NCBI GenBank assembly: GCA_936440205.1
Contig: OW387145.1
Coordinates: 25,919,075 to 25,983,074, forward strand
DNA length: 64,000 nt
DNA from: Lepidonotus clava
Taxonomy: Eukaryota; Annelida; Polychaeta; Phyllodocida; Polynoidae
Direction: 5' to 3'
The position numbers were made by a program, and so were the translations under genes. Each line of letters begins with the position of its first letter. Position 1 is the first letter of the stretch. The notes under the pieces are model-generated. The model made no database searches. It worked only from the letters and a program-made list of their open reading frames with translations, and was not told the origin of the DNA. This document shows, in pieces, positions 49,401 through 61,850 of this stretch.

Positions 49401-50857
49401 AAATCTTGAAACAAACTTAATAACCTTGTATAACGTCCTGTAAAATAAATTATGATAATATGATTATACCTTTCCTTCTGTTTTCAGGGTTCCGTACAAG
49501 TCGTACATGGGTGGAGTTAGTATAATGAAGAGAGAACACTTTGAGAAAATAAATGGCATGTCAAACATGTACTGGGGTTGGGGCGCGGAAGACGATGATC
49601 TTTACAGGCGGTAAGGAATGAATCTATAGTTTCCCCTTGTTAATACTGCATGTCATTTAAGTAGAAGTAAAACAACTAAAAACGAGAGAGGAGTAGAAAG
49701 GATATTACATAACATATATACATGTATAGTCTCTTTATATAAAAAGGGCAAATAGTTCAGAATAAAGCTTATTGATCACTCTTAAATTTGTATTTGAGAC
49801 GATGCAATCTTATTTCTTGTGTATTATATGGTTATAGAAGTTGCAATTATACCACGAGGCATAACGAGGAAATAACTGTATCACCAATTATCCGAGACAA
49901 ATGTACGTTATGCCACATTTATTTCAGTTGTAAAGGCAAAGGTCTGTTCCCAGTCCAGCGATCTCCGTTCCCGATTTCCCGTTATGCAACTATTACAACA
50001 TTCCACCAGTCAGCTCAACGCAACGAGAAACGGTAAAACGTTTTCTCTAACCCTCTTGCAAATAATATTAAAAGATTTAAAGATAAACATGGATATTTAA
50101 TCATAAGTATGTATGTTATCGTCTGCGATTGTAGAAGTGTTCGTGTGTGTGTATGTGTGAACCTAAAATAGAAGTAGCTTTGTATACAAGCATACAAACA
50201 CACAGAGAAATGGGAATGTTTTCAGCGTAGATTTATCTCAACTGGCATTGTGATTCTGGCCCTGGCTTACTCTATGTCCAGTTTTGGCTAATATTCAACA
50301 GGTATGGCTTTGGCAGAGATTGGTAGCAGTGCCGTATTAATATAAGGATGGTAAATACATTGATTTGTTATCTCACGATGCACAACGCATTGAACTGGTT
50401 GATAATGTTTTCTTTTAACTATGGTATTCATAACCTAAACTTTCGTCTTCACCTTTACCCAAAGTTGCCTTGGTTTTCTAAATGTGTAGGGGAAATCACT
50501 TTAATATTCTTTCTGTGTTCTGATTTCAGGAGGTCATTGTTACGAAGATCGACTGCTCGACAGGATTCAGATGGTCTCAATAGCGTGAAGTACAGGGTCA
50601 TACGAAAGGAATATAACCTACTTTACACCCACATAGTTGCTGATATTAGTATGATGGAAAACCTTGATAAGAAGTATTTAGATCAATTCACTACCAAGAC
50701 AACTACAACCATTAGTCCAACTACTCCAACAATTGGGCCAAATTCCAAATTACTTCTTCCCGTTGTCGGAGATATTTCAGAGTTACATAATCCGACCAGT
50801 GACATTGCTAAAGATGCTCCTGCTTTAGGTAATAAGACTTCTGTTTTAAGTTTATGA
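46401..50857 (+). CDS. B4GALT-like: Beta-1,4-galactosyltransferase family protein, gene 1 (six coding exons)
   Basis: Exons 46401-46701, 47168-47400, 48727-48917, 49488-49610, 49928-50032 and 50530-50857 join in frame with GT-AG edges to about 426 residues. Exon 1 gives a short cytosolic tail, a membrane anchor (LVIGAITIALCISALSLHS) and a stem, as in Golgi type II enzymes. Then come CPREPPGL, VAILIPYRDRPEHL (UDP site), FNRASLLNVAF, the metal-binding HDVDNIPLND, YMGGVS, and the acceptor-binding WGWGAEDDDLY. The residue before the MGGVS loop is Tyr, as in mammalian galactosyltransferases rather than GalNAc-transferases, so UDP-galactose is the likely donor and a terminal GlcNAc the likely acceptor. 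Compared with vertebrate enzymes it has an extra Thr-rich C-terminal tail after MMENL. The ATG directly follows an acceptor, so a non-coding exon lies upstream. Confidence 0.9.
46841..46987. mobile_element. Dispersed MITE-like repeat, copy 2 (intron 1)
   Basis: CAGGGGCGGATCCAAG at the left and ATCCGCGCCTG at the right are inverted ends around a poly-G tract of about 25 bases and GGCGTGCTAT. Same family as the copy at 30600-30768. Confidence 0.65.
47530..48010. repeat. Minisatellite and inverted pieces in intron 2
   Basis: Five variants of CATTGCGCATGGGGCACAAAT (about 21 bp) run from about 47658 to 47762. Either side, GTCATCGCGCATGGGC (about 47802) and the inverted ATGCGCGATGATTTGG (about 47875) form foldback arms. 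No gene. Confidence 0.7.
48094..48455. mobile_element. piggyBac-like MITE in intron 2
   Basis: CTAA-CCCTTTAGACC at the left and GGTCTAAAGGG-TTAA at the right are exact 11-bp inverted ends next to TTAA-type target words, the insertion preference of piggyBac. The interior has a duplicated AGCCATAGCCGCCCG word and no ORF. Confidence 0.65.
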
Positions 50858-50932
50858 AAGCGTCCCTTTTACCAAATATTTTAGAAATGTCTCTTGTTTG
50901 GAAGTTATCAATACTGGCTGACTACATCCTCT

Positions 50933-52032
50933 GTGCCCCGTCGCATAACGGGTCTCGCTGTAGCGAACATTGGCACATTTCAAAAGACCTCTCCCTGTTC
51001 AACAGGGAGCGAATGCACTTTTCATCCTTACAGGGATGGTTTGCACTCCCGATTTTTCAATTTATCAGGGGGACATTTTGGGGTTAACATTTTAAGATTT
51101 TGTTTTCAGTAAATGTTAGATGTGTCCTTTAGCTTATAATTTGTATAGGAGGCAAGTGGCGGAAATGATTTATTAGCCAATTAAATTAAATTCAAAGTGT
51201 GTACAAAACCATCGCAACAGGGAGGATTGGCACATCCCCAAAACAAGGAGAGAAAAAAACAGCGAGAAAAAAACAAATCCATCCTTAATCGCTCCCTCTT
51301 GTGAGTGTTTGGTTATGCGACGGGCCACTGTGCCCCGTCGCATAACAGAAGGAACGATATTGCTCCTTAAAACAGGGGGGGTTTGGCAAAGTCTCCCTGT
51401 TATACGTGAAATTCGGCATCAATTTTCACCCATTTCTAATCAATTTTCCGGGATGAAAATTTCAGGGATTTAAGATCTAAATGTCTAGTTTCCAGAACTT
51501 TTTACAGAATTAAAATCGGTTGAGCAGAACAGCCACAAATCAACAAGGGAACCCATCGCAACAGGGACGTCCTTGTTGCGGGAGTGGGGTGGACAATCCT
51601 CGCTGTTGCAAAGTCCGTTATGCGACGGGCCACTGTGGCCCGTCGCATAACCAAACTCTCCCAAGAGGGAGCGATTAAGGATGGATTTGTTTTTTTCTCG
51701 CTGTTTTTTTCTCTCCTTGTTTTTGGAATGTGCCAATTGTCCCTGTTGCGATGGTTTTGCACACACTTTGAAGTTAATTTAATTGATTGATAAATACATT
51801 TCCGCCACTTACCTCCTATATATTTTATAAGATGAGGGACACTGCTATTATTTGCTGAGAACAGAATATTAAAATTAACACCCCAAAATGTCCCCCCGGG
51901 ACATGAAAGAAAAGGGGTGGTCAAACCATCCCTGTAAGGATGAAAGGTGGATTCGCTCCCTGTTGAACAGGGAGAGGTCTTTTGAAATGTGCCAATGTTC
52001 GCTACAGCGAGACCCGTTATGCGACGGGGCAC
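50933..52032. mobile_element. Foldback DNA element with arms of about 430 bp
   Basis: The left arm opens GTGCCCCGTCGCATAACGGG and the right arm ends with its inverted form. Matching words run inward (CAACAGGGAGCGAAT with ATTCGCTCCCTGTTG; CCTTAATCGCTCCCTCTTG with its inverse; GGTTATGCGACGGGCCACTG). The short centre (about 51360-51600) is unique. It lies just downstream of galactosyltransferase gene 1. Long ORFs inside merely read through the arms. Confidence 0.85.
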
Positions 52033-53415
52033 TGATAAGTGAATAACTCGGTATAATCTCCCCTGAAACTAAAGATCAACGGCAGCATTTCTTTCCAAAA
52101 ATTTAATGTTAGGTTTTTAATCGGCTTGAAAGTGAGACCATTACAATGTTTGCTATGGGGGCGTCCTATATTAGTCATTGGTAAGGGTGCCCCAATAGCT
52201 TTACCATCAAAACTTTTGCATTGTATAAAACCAGACAGCCATAAAATTGGTCTTTTGTGGGGCCTTAAGCTTGTATCGAATATGTAACAATTATCTCTTG
52301 ATGGACCTGGGTCTTGGCACCTGTCAATCATTGTTACTGCCAGACAATTGGTCACCTGCCTTCTCACTGGCTGTCTGTATGTAGGGGTCAGTGACACCAT
52401 ATCTATGGAGAGGGGCCATATACCCTGATTGACAAGTACCCCCTCGCATCCCTACCTGTTTACCTGTGGCCCATTGCAGTAGCAGTATACTTGTGGGGAG
52501 GGTTTTCTTTTTTACTCAGATTGACAAGTACTTTGACAGGTACCCCTACTTGTTTCTTGAAGTCAGCAAAGGTGGTGCCACAAGTCATTGATCAGTATGT
52601 AGATGACTACTTTTCACCACCAAAGCATTTTTCATCAGTCCAGATGACTGAAAAATATGTATTCTCTTGTTTGGAAACCCCCTTGATTTTAGGGCCAGGT
52701 ACATCCTATGTTTATAGAGTGCACCGGTCAAGGTTATGGAATCAAATTAATAATTAGTCAGTGTTTGTATTTCAGTGTGCCCAATTCGATCATGTTCTTT
52801 TAATATGTGTGCATATGAAGCCAATGTAAACTACTCTCAATGATATCACTCTCATGTTCTTACCAAATCCAGATATTGCTCAATCATCAATGTATATACT
52901 CATCTTCATACAATGAAGTGTCATATTTATATAATACATATGTGATTTGATGGACAATAAACTATCTTATCATAAGAATATCTTATTTAGTTCTATTAGA
53001 GGGAAATATCTAATTTTTCTCCTCACAGAAACAATGTGACTAGCATGGCCAATTCTTTTGAAGTAGGCCGTCCCTAGTGGGCATATTACACCATTTCTCG
53101 CTTATCTTTAATAATATTCTGATAAGCCATCTGAAGCCAAAAGCGGTTTTAAAAGTTGTTAAGGGATTTCTGTGGTTTCTGTGTTTATCATCGAATATTG
53201 AGCAGGGCTTTTATGAAAGGGGAAAGGGTTCGCATATCTTATCGGCCAATTACCAAAGGTGTGTGCATTCTTGCACATGCGCAGCACACCCCACCCCCTT
53301 TTGTTTAATATCCTCCCAGACGATCGGGACTCCCCCGCTCCCTTCTCTAACCCCGAATTCACCCATGTAAGATTAGTCTCAGTGCAATGTACGCTTTAGC
53401 TATCAAAAGATCAAT
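52033..53415. other. Intergenic, nothing recognised
   Basis: An 88-codon chance ORF at 52491 has no motif or splice support. AATAAA at about 52955 is too far from gene 1 to assign with confidence. Confidence 0.4.
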
Positions 53416-53419
53416 TAAC

Positions 53420-53491
53420 ATGGTCTCAGACAAGGATTGATCCCAGGACCTTCCACGTACAAATCAAATGCTCTGACCACTAGGCTATAGA
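53420..53491 (-). mobile_element. tRNA-derived SINE or tRNA pseudogene, copy 1
   Basis: Read leftward it starts GCCTAGTGGTCAGAGCATT (A box) and has GGTCCTGGGATCAATCC (B box) at tRNA-like spacing, without a clean cloverleaf. Flanking sequence is shared with the copy at 53680-53756, favouring a SINE. Confidence 0.6.
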
Positions 53492-53679
53492 ATCTGGTGG
53501 TCTGGCTGAAGTGTAAAACCTCCTATGATTTATCACATTGTATGAACAGTTATAAACAGGAAAAATAAACAAATTGTTTCGTTTATTCATGGCATCTTAG
53601 TTATACAGTTCACTAAATTCACAATTATCACTGAAAAACGAATAACATAGAAACTGAAATAGAAAAAGAAAAAGACTCA

Positions 53680-53756
53680 ACATGGTCACCAGCGAGGATT
53701 GAACTGGGGACTTTTCACACATAAGTCCATTGCTCTAACCACGAGGCTACAGAAAC
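53680..53756 (-). mobile_element. tRNA-derived SINE or tRNA pseudogene, copy 2
   Basis: Read leftward: GTAGCCTCGTGGTTAGAGCA (A box) and CCCAGTTCAATCCTCGCTGG (B box). Similar length, orientation and upstream flank (CTGGTT...ACCTCTTGCAA against CTGGCT...ACCTCCTATGA) to copy 1. Confidence 0.65.
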
Positions 53757-53836
53757 GGATTATCTGGTTCAAACATGGAACCTCTTGCAATTGATTATAT
53801 AGGATTATTTGTATATTATTATATACAGCCAGCTCC

Positions 53837-54194
53837 TTAAAGGGACCGAAAACCAATATAATTGACAAAATGCTCAAAACTTAGATAAGTATAGAAATAT
53901 GTCAGATGAGTCTATAGCTGGTTAAGGTCAGTGGTAAAGTATTAGCTGTGGAAACTAGCTCAAACCAAAGTGAAATTCTACAAGAGATGGTAACATTTCC
54001 GTTTGTTTGTAAACAAACCCTATTTTTGAGGATCCACATTAATTGATTTGAGCAAGCAAAACATGTTTTTAATGATTTTCTTCCATATTTCATGGATTGG
54101 ATAACATGGGCCAGAAATAGGCTCTACAAATGGATTTCCATGATTATTTTAGCTCGGGAAATTTCGTTGGATTTATTGGTTTTGGATCCCTTAA
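53837..54194. mobile_element. MITE with TTAA borders
   Basis: TTAAAGGGACCGAAAACCAA at the left and TTGGTTTTGGATCCCTTAA at the right are imperfect inverted ends bordered by TTAA. AT-rich interior, no ORF. Confidence 0.55.
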
Positions 54195-54204
54195 GGTCCT
54201 TATT

Positions 54205-55560
54205 TGTCTCTAAACTTTTTCTCATGGTTTATGTCAGATAATGTACTCGTAGTAGTGAATGGGATAAAATAATGCACTCGCACTTCAGGCTTGTGCATTA
54301 TTACCATCCAATATACTACTACTCATCAATTATCCTATTCATAAATGTCCAAAATAATTTAACACGAGTAATGGAGGTATAAGTCGCCCAAGATAATCAT
54401 GAGTAAATTGTAAAATAAGGGTAGCAAAATCATTAAATTGGGATTCAGCATTTTATTATATTGTCGATAGGTTGGTGTCAGTTAAGCTGTGGGAGCTGGT
54501 ACCAATAATGGAACTTGGAGCTAAGGTTGGATACAGACATCTATTCCTGATTACATTATGTTTATCCAAATTACAGTGTCCAGTGTGATAGAGATGTTAC
54601 AGCTTATAAGATATCTTTGCTCATCTGCTTATAGTGACATACACAATTTTAGATGGTAAGATTCTTAAATGCCCAATTGTTTAGAGTGTCTATACAGGTT
54701 GGGCTCCAGGTGGGATCTCCTGACTGGCTGTGGCTGTGCCTGCCTATGTCATATGCTGTGCTGTACCATGCTGACATAGGCTTATCAATTTCTTGGATGA
54801 GTCAGCATGTCAGAAGCCCACATGGCCTGATCAGCTTCATGTCTCGAGTGGCTGATTAGATTCATTAAGTGCACCTTCTATTTATTTATTTACTGCGTAC
54901 ATGTATCTAGCTTTTTAGATATAGACTTCCATATAATATTATTTATTACCTTGTAATGAAATTGCCACATAATTTAATACAGTTAATACCATGTGCCATT
55001 TTAACGCTATGAAAAATAGTCAAAAGCTTAACTTGTGCTTTCTATAGAAACAACATAGTAAATATTGTTACTTGACATTTAAGCCTCAAAACCAAACTGG
55101 TTAATGATTAAATTATGTCAGTGATATGTTATTGATAAAGTCTATTTACTTTGCATTGCCATGAAGAGAAATGATATCTTTGAAGTAAAGTTTCCCTTAA
55201 AAGGGGGATATTTGGTGCATGGGACTTCATAATATTATGTTACCATTTAAAAGGTCAAGACGTCATTTTCCATGATCAATCAAAAGCCCAATTTTAATAT
55301 CTGTGACTTTTGCCTGACTACGTTGTTGGGGGTCACATTTGATTGATCATTACTAAAAAGTTGCAATATATCTTCATTTTATGTTGATTCTAGTCAAGGT
55401 AATAGGTATTCGAGCAGAATCAAAAACCCAAATATCCTTTGTTATTCACTGATTAGGCCTATTTTGAGACAAAAACATTGATCGGGACTCTAATTGTTGC
55501 TGCTATAGTAACTTTGTTTCAAAAGACCACACAATGATTATATCATGTCTAGTTTTCTTT
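54205..55560. other. Intergenic, nothing recognised
   Basis: No supported gene or repeat. It is the immediate upstream region of galactosyltransferase gene 2; no clear TATA box was found. Confidence 0.4.
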
Positions 55561-55602
55561 TTGACTACAGATTACTTTGTGACCTTGTACGATCAAAGGA
55601 CA

Positions 55603-58600
55603 ATGGCCAAAACTTCATGTACATTTCGTCATGTTCTTGTGATCTCACAAATCATCGGATTCGTCATTTTAATGTCCGTCATATTGACACAGAGAAACAC
55701 ACTAAGCGATGTTTCTTATCAAAAATGGTTGTGTCCATTACAGCCCCCGGGCCTACGTAAGTACAGATGATTCATAAAGACAGAAACTGTTCGTCTCAGA
55801 GATTGTGAATACAAATAGACATTCAGACTAAAATACGAGAATTAGATGTCATCCCCTCATATGTATCTTTACAATTATTACAAATTTATCCAAAATAATA
55901 GATCACTACGCAATTTTGAAACTCCATTAATTCCGTTTGTTTATTTCTCATAGCCTGAAGTTCCTACTTATAGAGGATCTACCTTCTTTTTGTCTTTTTA
56001 CATAATATGCACGGGAAAAACTGAGCCTTGTGTCTTTTTCGAGGTTTGCTGCGCATCAGCACATTGTGTACACTGTGCATCAGCATGCGTCATTACTACT
56101 GATGCACAAGTTTAAAGTATGACTGATGCCAGAATGGCATAAATACTACTACCCAGCAGCAGGCAAAGTTTGGGCAAAGTTTACCTGTGCCCCCCCCCCC
56201 CCCCACCCCCCCCCAACCCCCCCCCCCCCCCCCCCCCCCAGCCCACCCCGCCCACCCCGCCCAGCCGCGCCAGGTTACATAACACCCTGGTCGCGGCCAG
56301 ACCTCTACCCCTGTCCCAGTGACTTGTCCACTAATCTTTCACCTCCTTAAGTTGACCCAATGACCTAGATAATATTGTATTGTATATGTCTGTATGTATG
56401 TATGTATGTATACATGTATACATGTATGCCATCCCCCCTCCTGTATGGTTTAATAACACCTGGAGGCCGGGAAATGAGTGAAATAACTTTAATTAAAGAG
56501 GGGAAACCGGGGGCATTGAGTGGAGGCCGGGAAATGAGTAAAATAACTTTACATATACAGTGTTGGGGCCTGGATATGACAGGGATATGTCCAGGTAGGT
56601 CCCAATAATGTAACAGGCAGGGGGTGCCAGGGGAAGGGTGTGGGGGCCGGGATATGAAGGGGATATGTCCAGGTATTTCCCAATAATGTAACAGGCCCGT
56701 GGGGTAGTAGGGTAAGGGTGTGGTGGCTGGGATATGATGGGGATATGTCCAGGTAGGTCCCAATAATGTAACAGGCTGGGGGGTAGTAGGGTAAGGATGT
56801 GTAGGCCGGGATATGATGGGAATATGTCCAGGTAGGTCTCAATAATGTAACAGGCCCAGAGGGGGGTGCCATGGGAAGGGTGTGGGGGCCGGGACATGCT
56901 AAAAATAGTGTGGAAGAAAAGAGTCATTTAGAAGGGTTTTAGGCCGATTTGAGCACTTTGAAAAATTTCCAAATTCTAAATATTTATTGCTCCCATAAAA
57001 AGTAAACTATGGGTGAAAACTGATTTTGAGGTGGTAGCCCCAAGTGAGAGGGTCCATTCTATACATGTCAGGAAATTCTGTGATGATTACAACATTATCT
57101 AGAAAATCACAACGATTTTTACAGTTTTTTTCACACAGAAAAACTCAACCAGTAGATTTTGCTAAAACTTTCCAGGAATGATAATTAGGCCTATCTAATA
57201 CCAAAAATGTTGTTGAATTCATGGGCATCATATTATCAGGGGGCACCTCAGGGACCAAGCCCTCAGAGGCCAGGCTGAAGTCACTTTACTTATTTCCCGG
57301 CCCTAGCTCCTTGTTAATCTTAGGATGAAAGGAGCAGATGACTTGTGGAGGAAAAGAATCATTTGATAGGGTTTTTAGGCCAATTTGAGCAATTTAAAAA
57401 AATTTCAAATTTGAAATATTCATGGCTCCCAAAAAAAGTGAACTATGGGTAAAAACTGACTTTGAGATTGTAGCCCCGACTGAGAGGGTCCATTCTATAC
57501 ATGTCAGGAAATTCTGTGACGATTACAACATTATCTAGAAAATCACAACGATTTTTGCTGTTTTTTTCACACAGAAAAACTCAACCAGTAGATTTTGCTA
57601 AAACCTTCCAGGAATAATAATTAGGCCTATCTAATGCCAAAAATGTTGAATTTATGGGCATTGAATTATCAGGGGCCCACTTCAGGGACCAAGGATAGGG
57701 TCAGGTACCTGGCCCATTACATTATAGTGGTGGTTGGTTACCTACCGTCCCCCCTCCTGTATTGTTTCTATGTTGATTTGAGGCTCAGGCCTACCAGAAG
57801 GACACATCCAATCCCACTATGATGTATTAGGCTGGCCACCTGCACCCATCCTTAACCCATGAGGTGCCCCCCAGACAATTTGCTGCCCATATATCCGACA
57901 ATGTTGTTGGTATGAGATAGGCCTAGATATCATTTATGCAAGATTTTAGCAAAATCCATTTGTTGGTGTTTTCACTGTAAGAATTAAGGTAAAAATCTGT
58001 CTAAATTTCTAGAAAATGTTTTATTAGTCTCACTATTTCCTGACTAGTTTACAATGGTCATTCTCACTCGGGGCTACAAGCTCAGAGTCAGTTTTGACTC
58101 ATAGGTGACTCATACTGGGAGTCATAAATGTGGCAAATTCGAAATTTTTTTAAAGTGCCCGAATTGGCATGAAAACCCTACTAAAAGGTTCAATTCTTCC
58201 ACAAGTCATCAGGTAATTGCATTCCCGTCAGAATGCCACAAGAACCTTAACTCCATCAAATAGGGGAAGCTGAGGGGAATGGCTGGAGGCCGGGAAATAT
58301 GTAAAATGATTTCCATTAAATAGGGGACATTTTTGCCATGAGATAGGCCTAGATATCATTTATGCAAGTTTTTAGCAAAATCCATTGGTTGGGGTTTTCA
58401 CTGTAAGAATTAAGTTAAAAATCTGTCTAAATTTCTAGAAAATGTTTTATTAGTCTCACAGTTTCCTGACTAGTTTACAATGGTCATTCTCACTCGGGGC
58501 TACAACCTTAGAGTCAGTTTTGAACCATAGTTGACTCATACTGGGAGTCATAAATGTTTCAAATTTGGAAATTTTTCAAAGTGCTCAAATCGGCCTAAAA

Positions 58601-61389
58601 CCCTTCTAAATGACTCTTTTCTTCCACACTATTTTTAGCATGTTTTTTAGCATATATTTTATATATATAATATATAATATATTTTTAGCACTACCATTTC
58701 CCGGCCTCCAGGTGTTATGAAACCATACAGGAGGGGGGGATGGCAGGTAACCAACCACCACTATAATGTAATGAGGGAGCACCGGCCCTATACTCATCCT
58801 ACTCCCGTCAGAACACCAGAATCACGCACGGGGGCCTCAGGGGCTTCCCCCTTAACACTCCCCGGCCCCTAGTCATCCTACTCCCGTCAGAACACCAGAA
58901 TCACGCACGGGGGCCTCAGAAGGCTGGGGCTGGGGTTGGGGAGGCCGAGGGGAGGCTGAAAAATCACCACAGGTTTAATACAGGCCAAGGCTAAATATAG
59001 ATACTACCTGACGCAGGCTGGGGGGGGGGGGGGGGGGGGGGGGTGGGCAGGGGTAGGCGGCGGGGGTGTATTATGTAACCTGCGCGACAAGACCCTTCAC
59101 GCTGCAGTGGTGAGAGCTGCGCATCAATACAATTAACGCACAGAAATTGACGCACAATCCAGCACAATTGAGCACAGTGTAACTGTACACACTTTGCTGT
59201 TTCTACACAATGTGCTGATGCGCAGCAGATTTCGAAAAAGACACAAGGCTCATTTTTTCCCGTGATGTTTCTGTAATAATTGTCGTTTAAGCTGTAATAC
59301 CTCACATATTATATTAATGACTCTGTAAGCTAGTGAGTAACCAGTAAATAAAAAAAATCGATATTTTCTAGGACATTTTAAACATATATCCTAAATATTA
59401 AGTCAAAATGTAACCATAAACCCCATTTTTAATCAGCTTGCTTAAAAACGTCTTTGCAGTTGGTACTCTGGTACCAAACATGAAAATAATTGATTGGAAG
59501 CTGCAGGAGAAAACCCATCCTGAACTATCTGCAGGAGGGGCTTGGAGGCCGCAGCACTGCATCGCTAGAAATCATGTAGCCATTCTTGTTCCATACCGCT
59601 CACGGATTAAACACCTTCAGATTTTCATTAACAACATCCACAACTTCCTCCAAAGGCAGCAGCATAATTATCACATTTACGTTATAGAACAGGTAAATTG
59701 ATCCATGGTACCTTACTGCAACATAATGCAATAAATTCGTTGACAACAAAATTTCAAACAAAATTGATAAGTCATTAGATAGGCCATTCACATATATAAG
59801 TCTTATGTATCTCTATGGACAGGCAAAGTTTAGCTCTTTTGACCGCTGTAGTATGACAACTTGTCAAAAAGTAGAGTTAATAAGCTCGAAGGGAAGAACT
59901 ATTAACAAAACTGAAAAATCTCTTTGATGGAGGTATAGAGAATAATCACACAATATAATGTGCATGTTCATATATTCAATACTATAATTCTATAATTCTC
60001 ATTGAGTGGCTTATTGTCTTAACATGACGGGAGTTCTTCTCTCACAGCTCGGAACAGGACCTTTCAACAGGGCATTGTTATTGAATGTTGGTTTTCTGGA
60101 AGCGATGAAAGATAACAATTGGCAGTGTTTTGTTCTCCATGATGTTGATCACATTCCCCTGAATGATAACAACTTGTACAGCTGCCCGGAACGACCCAAA
60201 CATCTTGCCGTATCTGTTGACAGAAGACAATTTCAGTAGGATTTTAAATTGTTATTAGCAGAGCATCTCTTTCAACTCAATACTTCATCTCAATACTCTC
60301 TTATACTTCCTCTTTTGGAGTCTAATATTGAAGTGTTTAAACTTGCATCAAAGAAAAGGCTCTTTTAAATATTCATATTTATCTTACTTGACATCTTACT
60401 TGACACCTATATTTTATAGATCTATACATTTTATCATAGAACTCATATTCAAGAAAATGTATAACACCAACTCATTGAATCACACACATATGATTATTAC
60501 GCTTTCCTTTCACTGATCTAACAAATCCCTTGAGTAATAACCAAGAAGCCCTTTTTTTCCAGATTACACTATGAATCATATTTTGGTGGTGTGACGATAT
60601 TGACAAGAAATCACTATGAAAGAACAAATGGCATGTCAAATAGTTACTGGGGCTGGGGAGCAGAAGATGATGATTTATATCAGCGGTAAGACATAACCTT
60701 TTTTAAATTACATCTAATTAACTTTCACATAGCACATCCAGAATAAAAGCACATGAAGATACTATTGATCAACTGAATTGAATTCTTGCAACAATATTTA
60801 CCTTGGTCCTCCCACTCCCAACTTTATCATAAACGAAATCCGTGCTTATGGTTTGGTTGAAAAAAAGCTCTTTTAGTAAAGCAAAGGAAAATATTTCGTG
60901 TACACATGTATCTAAGATAAAACCTTGTTACGTTGTGGAAATGATTGTCTTTCAGTTGTAAGAGCAAGAGTCTTCAACCGATTCTGCAAAATTCCCCTTC
61001 AATTTTAAGATATGCATCACTAACCAACTTCCATTTGAGAGCTCCACGCAATAAAAACAGGTATTCTTATTTTGATTGCAGCTTTTGAATATGGAATGAA
61101 CTGCAGTGTCAATGCATGAAATCCATATCTTACATTTCCTATTATTCAGTTGGTCAATTTACGATGATTGCTTTGCAAAGACATTAACGCACACATGCTT
61201 CATTTCAGGAGATCGCTGTTGAAGACATCAATTTCACGCATGGAGAGCGATGGGCTCAATAGCTTGGAATATGATGTCACCAAAAAGGAATACAGAAAAC
61301 TGTTCACTTACATATTAGCTGATGTCAGCCTTATGGAGAGAAAAGAAAACCTGAACAAAACTCCAGAAAATGAAACCAAAGGAAATTAA
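55603..61389 (+). CDS. B4GALT-like: Beta-1,4-galactosyltransferase family protein, gene 2 (six coding exons)
   Basis: Exons 55603-55756, 59460-59692, 60048-60235, 60563-60685, 60956-61060 and 61209-61389 join in frame to about 327 residues. Exons 2, 4 and 5 have exactly the lengths of gene 1 (233, 123, 105) and all phases agree (1, 0, 2, 2, 2), so the genes are tandem duplicates. It has a membrane anchor (VLVISQIIGFVILMSVIL) and a much shorter stem than gene 1, then VAILVPYRSRIKHL, FNRALLLNVGF, HDVDHIPLND, YFGGVTIL with the Tyr typical of galactose transfer, and WGWGAEDDDLY. The C-terminus is short and charged. A weak donor (GTAGGA) ends exon 3. Intron 1 is 3.7 kb and filled by a nested foldback element. 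Role as for gene 1, in the Golgi; acceptor preference may differ. Confidence 0.9.
56429..58743. mobile_element. Inner foldback element with four related blocks
   Basis: Ends: CCATCCCCCCTCCTGTATGG...CACCTGGAGGCCGGGAAAT and their inverse at 58695-58743. Inside, a block of about 300 bp (with GGGTCCATTCTATACATGTC) occurs twice forward (about 56930-57245 and 57362-57665) and twice in related inverted form (about 57890-58205 and 58335-58622). No ORF. Confidence 0.8.
56570..56895. repeat. Minisatellite of about 80-bp units, four copies
   Basis: Each unit contains GGGATATGTCCAGGTAGGTC (variants) and CAATAATGTAACAGGC followed by a G-rich piece. It lies just inside the left end of the inner foldback element. 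Confidence 0.85.
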
Positions 61390-61844
61390 CAGAATAGTAA
61401 TAGACCCTGATAAAATTATGACATTTACATGTATATTGCTGCCATATCTATTTTGTCCGATTGAAAAAGAGAAAAATATACTAAAGATAATTAACAATGA
61501 AAAGCATGTAGAACCACTCTCACGATTTAAATAGATTTGAAAGAAAGCAAACATCAAAGGCTAGTACAGGTTTTGAATGTTGTTTGAACATACAGCGTCG
61601 TAGCAGTAGAGGTAAGCTTGGCAAGAAAGTATGTTTTGTGATTAATAATTATCTAATATAATCTTTCATCACCATTATAGTGACCTCCACATTTAAGAGG
61701 TATGATGGCTTCATCACCATATCTATTAGGAAAGGTACAGAAGGTGGGGAACGTTTGCACATCTAATTATTTTGAAATTGGTCATTACATTTTTTCAAAC
61801 CTTTTCACATACCTGGGGCTTCACAGTGGATTATACAATCTTAC

Positions 61845-61850
61845 AATAAA
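61845..61850 (+). terminator. Poly-A signal candidate of gene 2
   Basis: AATAAA about 455 bases after the stop codon. Confidence 0.35.

Larger units (their letters stand above)
56010..59264. mobile_element. Outer foldback element in intron 1 of gene 2
   Basis: CACGGGAAAAACTGAGCCTT at the left is inverted at the right end (AAGGCTCATTTTTTCCCGTG). Pairing continues inward through TGCTGCGCATCAGCACATTG and GGTTACATAACACC to poly-C (56190-56240) and poly-G (59019-59042) tracts. A second inverted element lies inside. Confidence 0.8.

Noticed and set aside
49788-50036. 82-codon ORF at 49.8 kb taken as a separate gene
   Set aside because: Its end is exon 5 of galactosyltransferase gene 1; the first part is intron.
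51502-52032. 176-codon minus ORF
   Set aside because: It follows the arm of the foldback element and repeats words of the opposite arm; no domain.
56365-56927. Several Pro/His/Ile-rich ORFs
   Set aside because: Products of the 80-bp minisatellite read in three frames.
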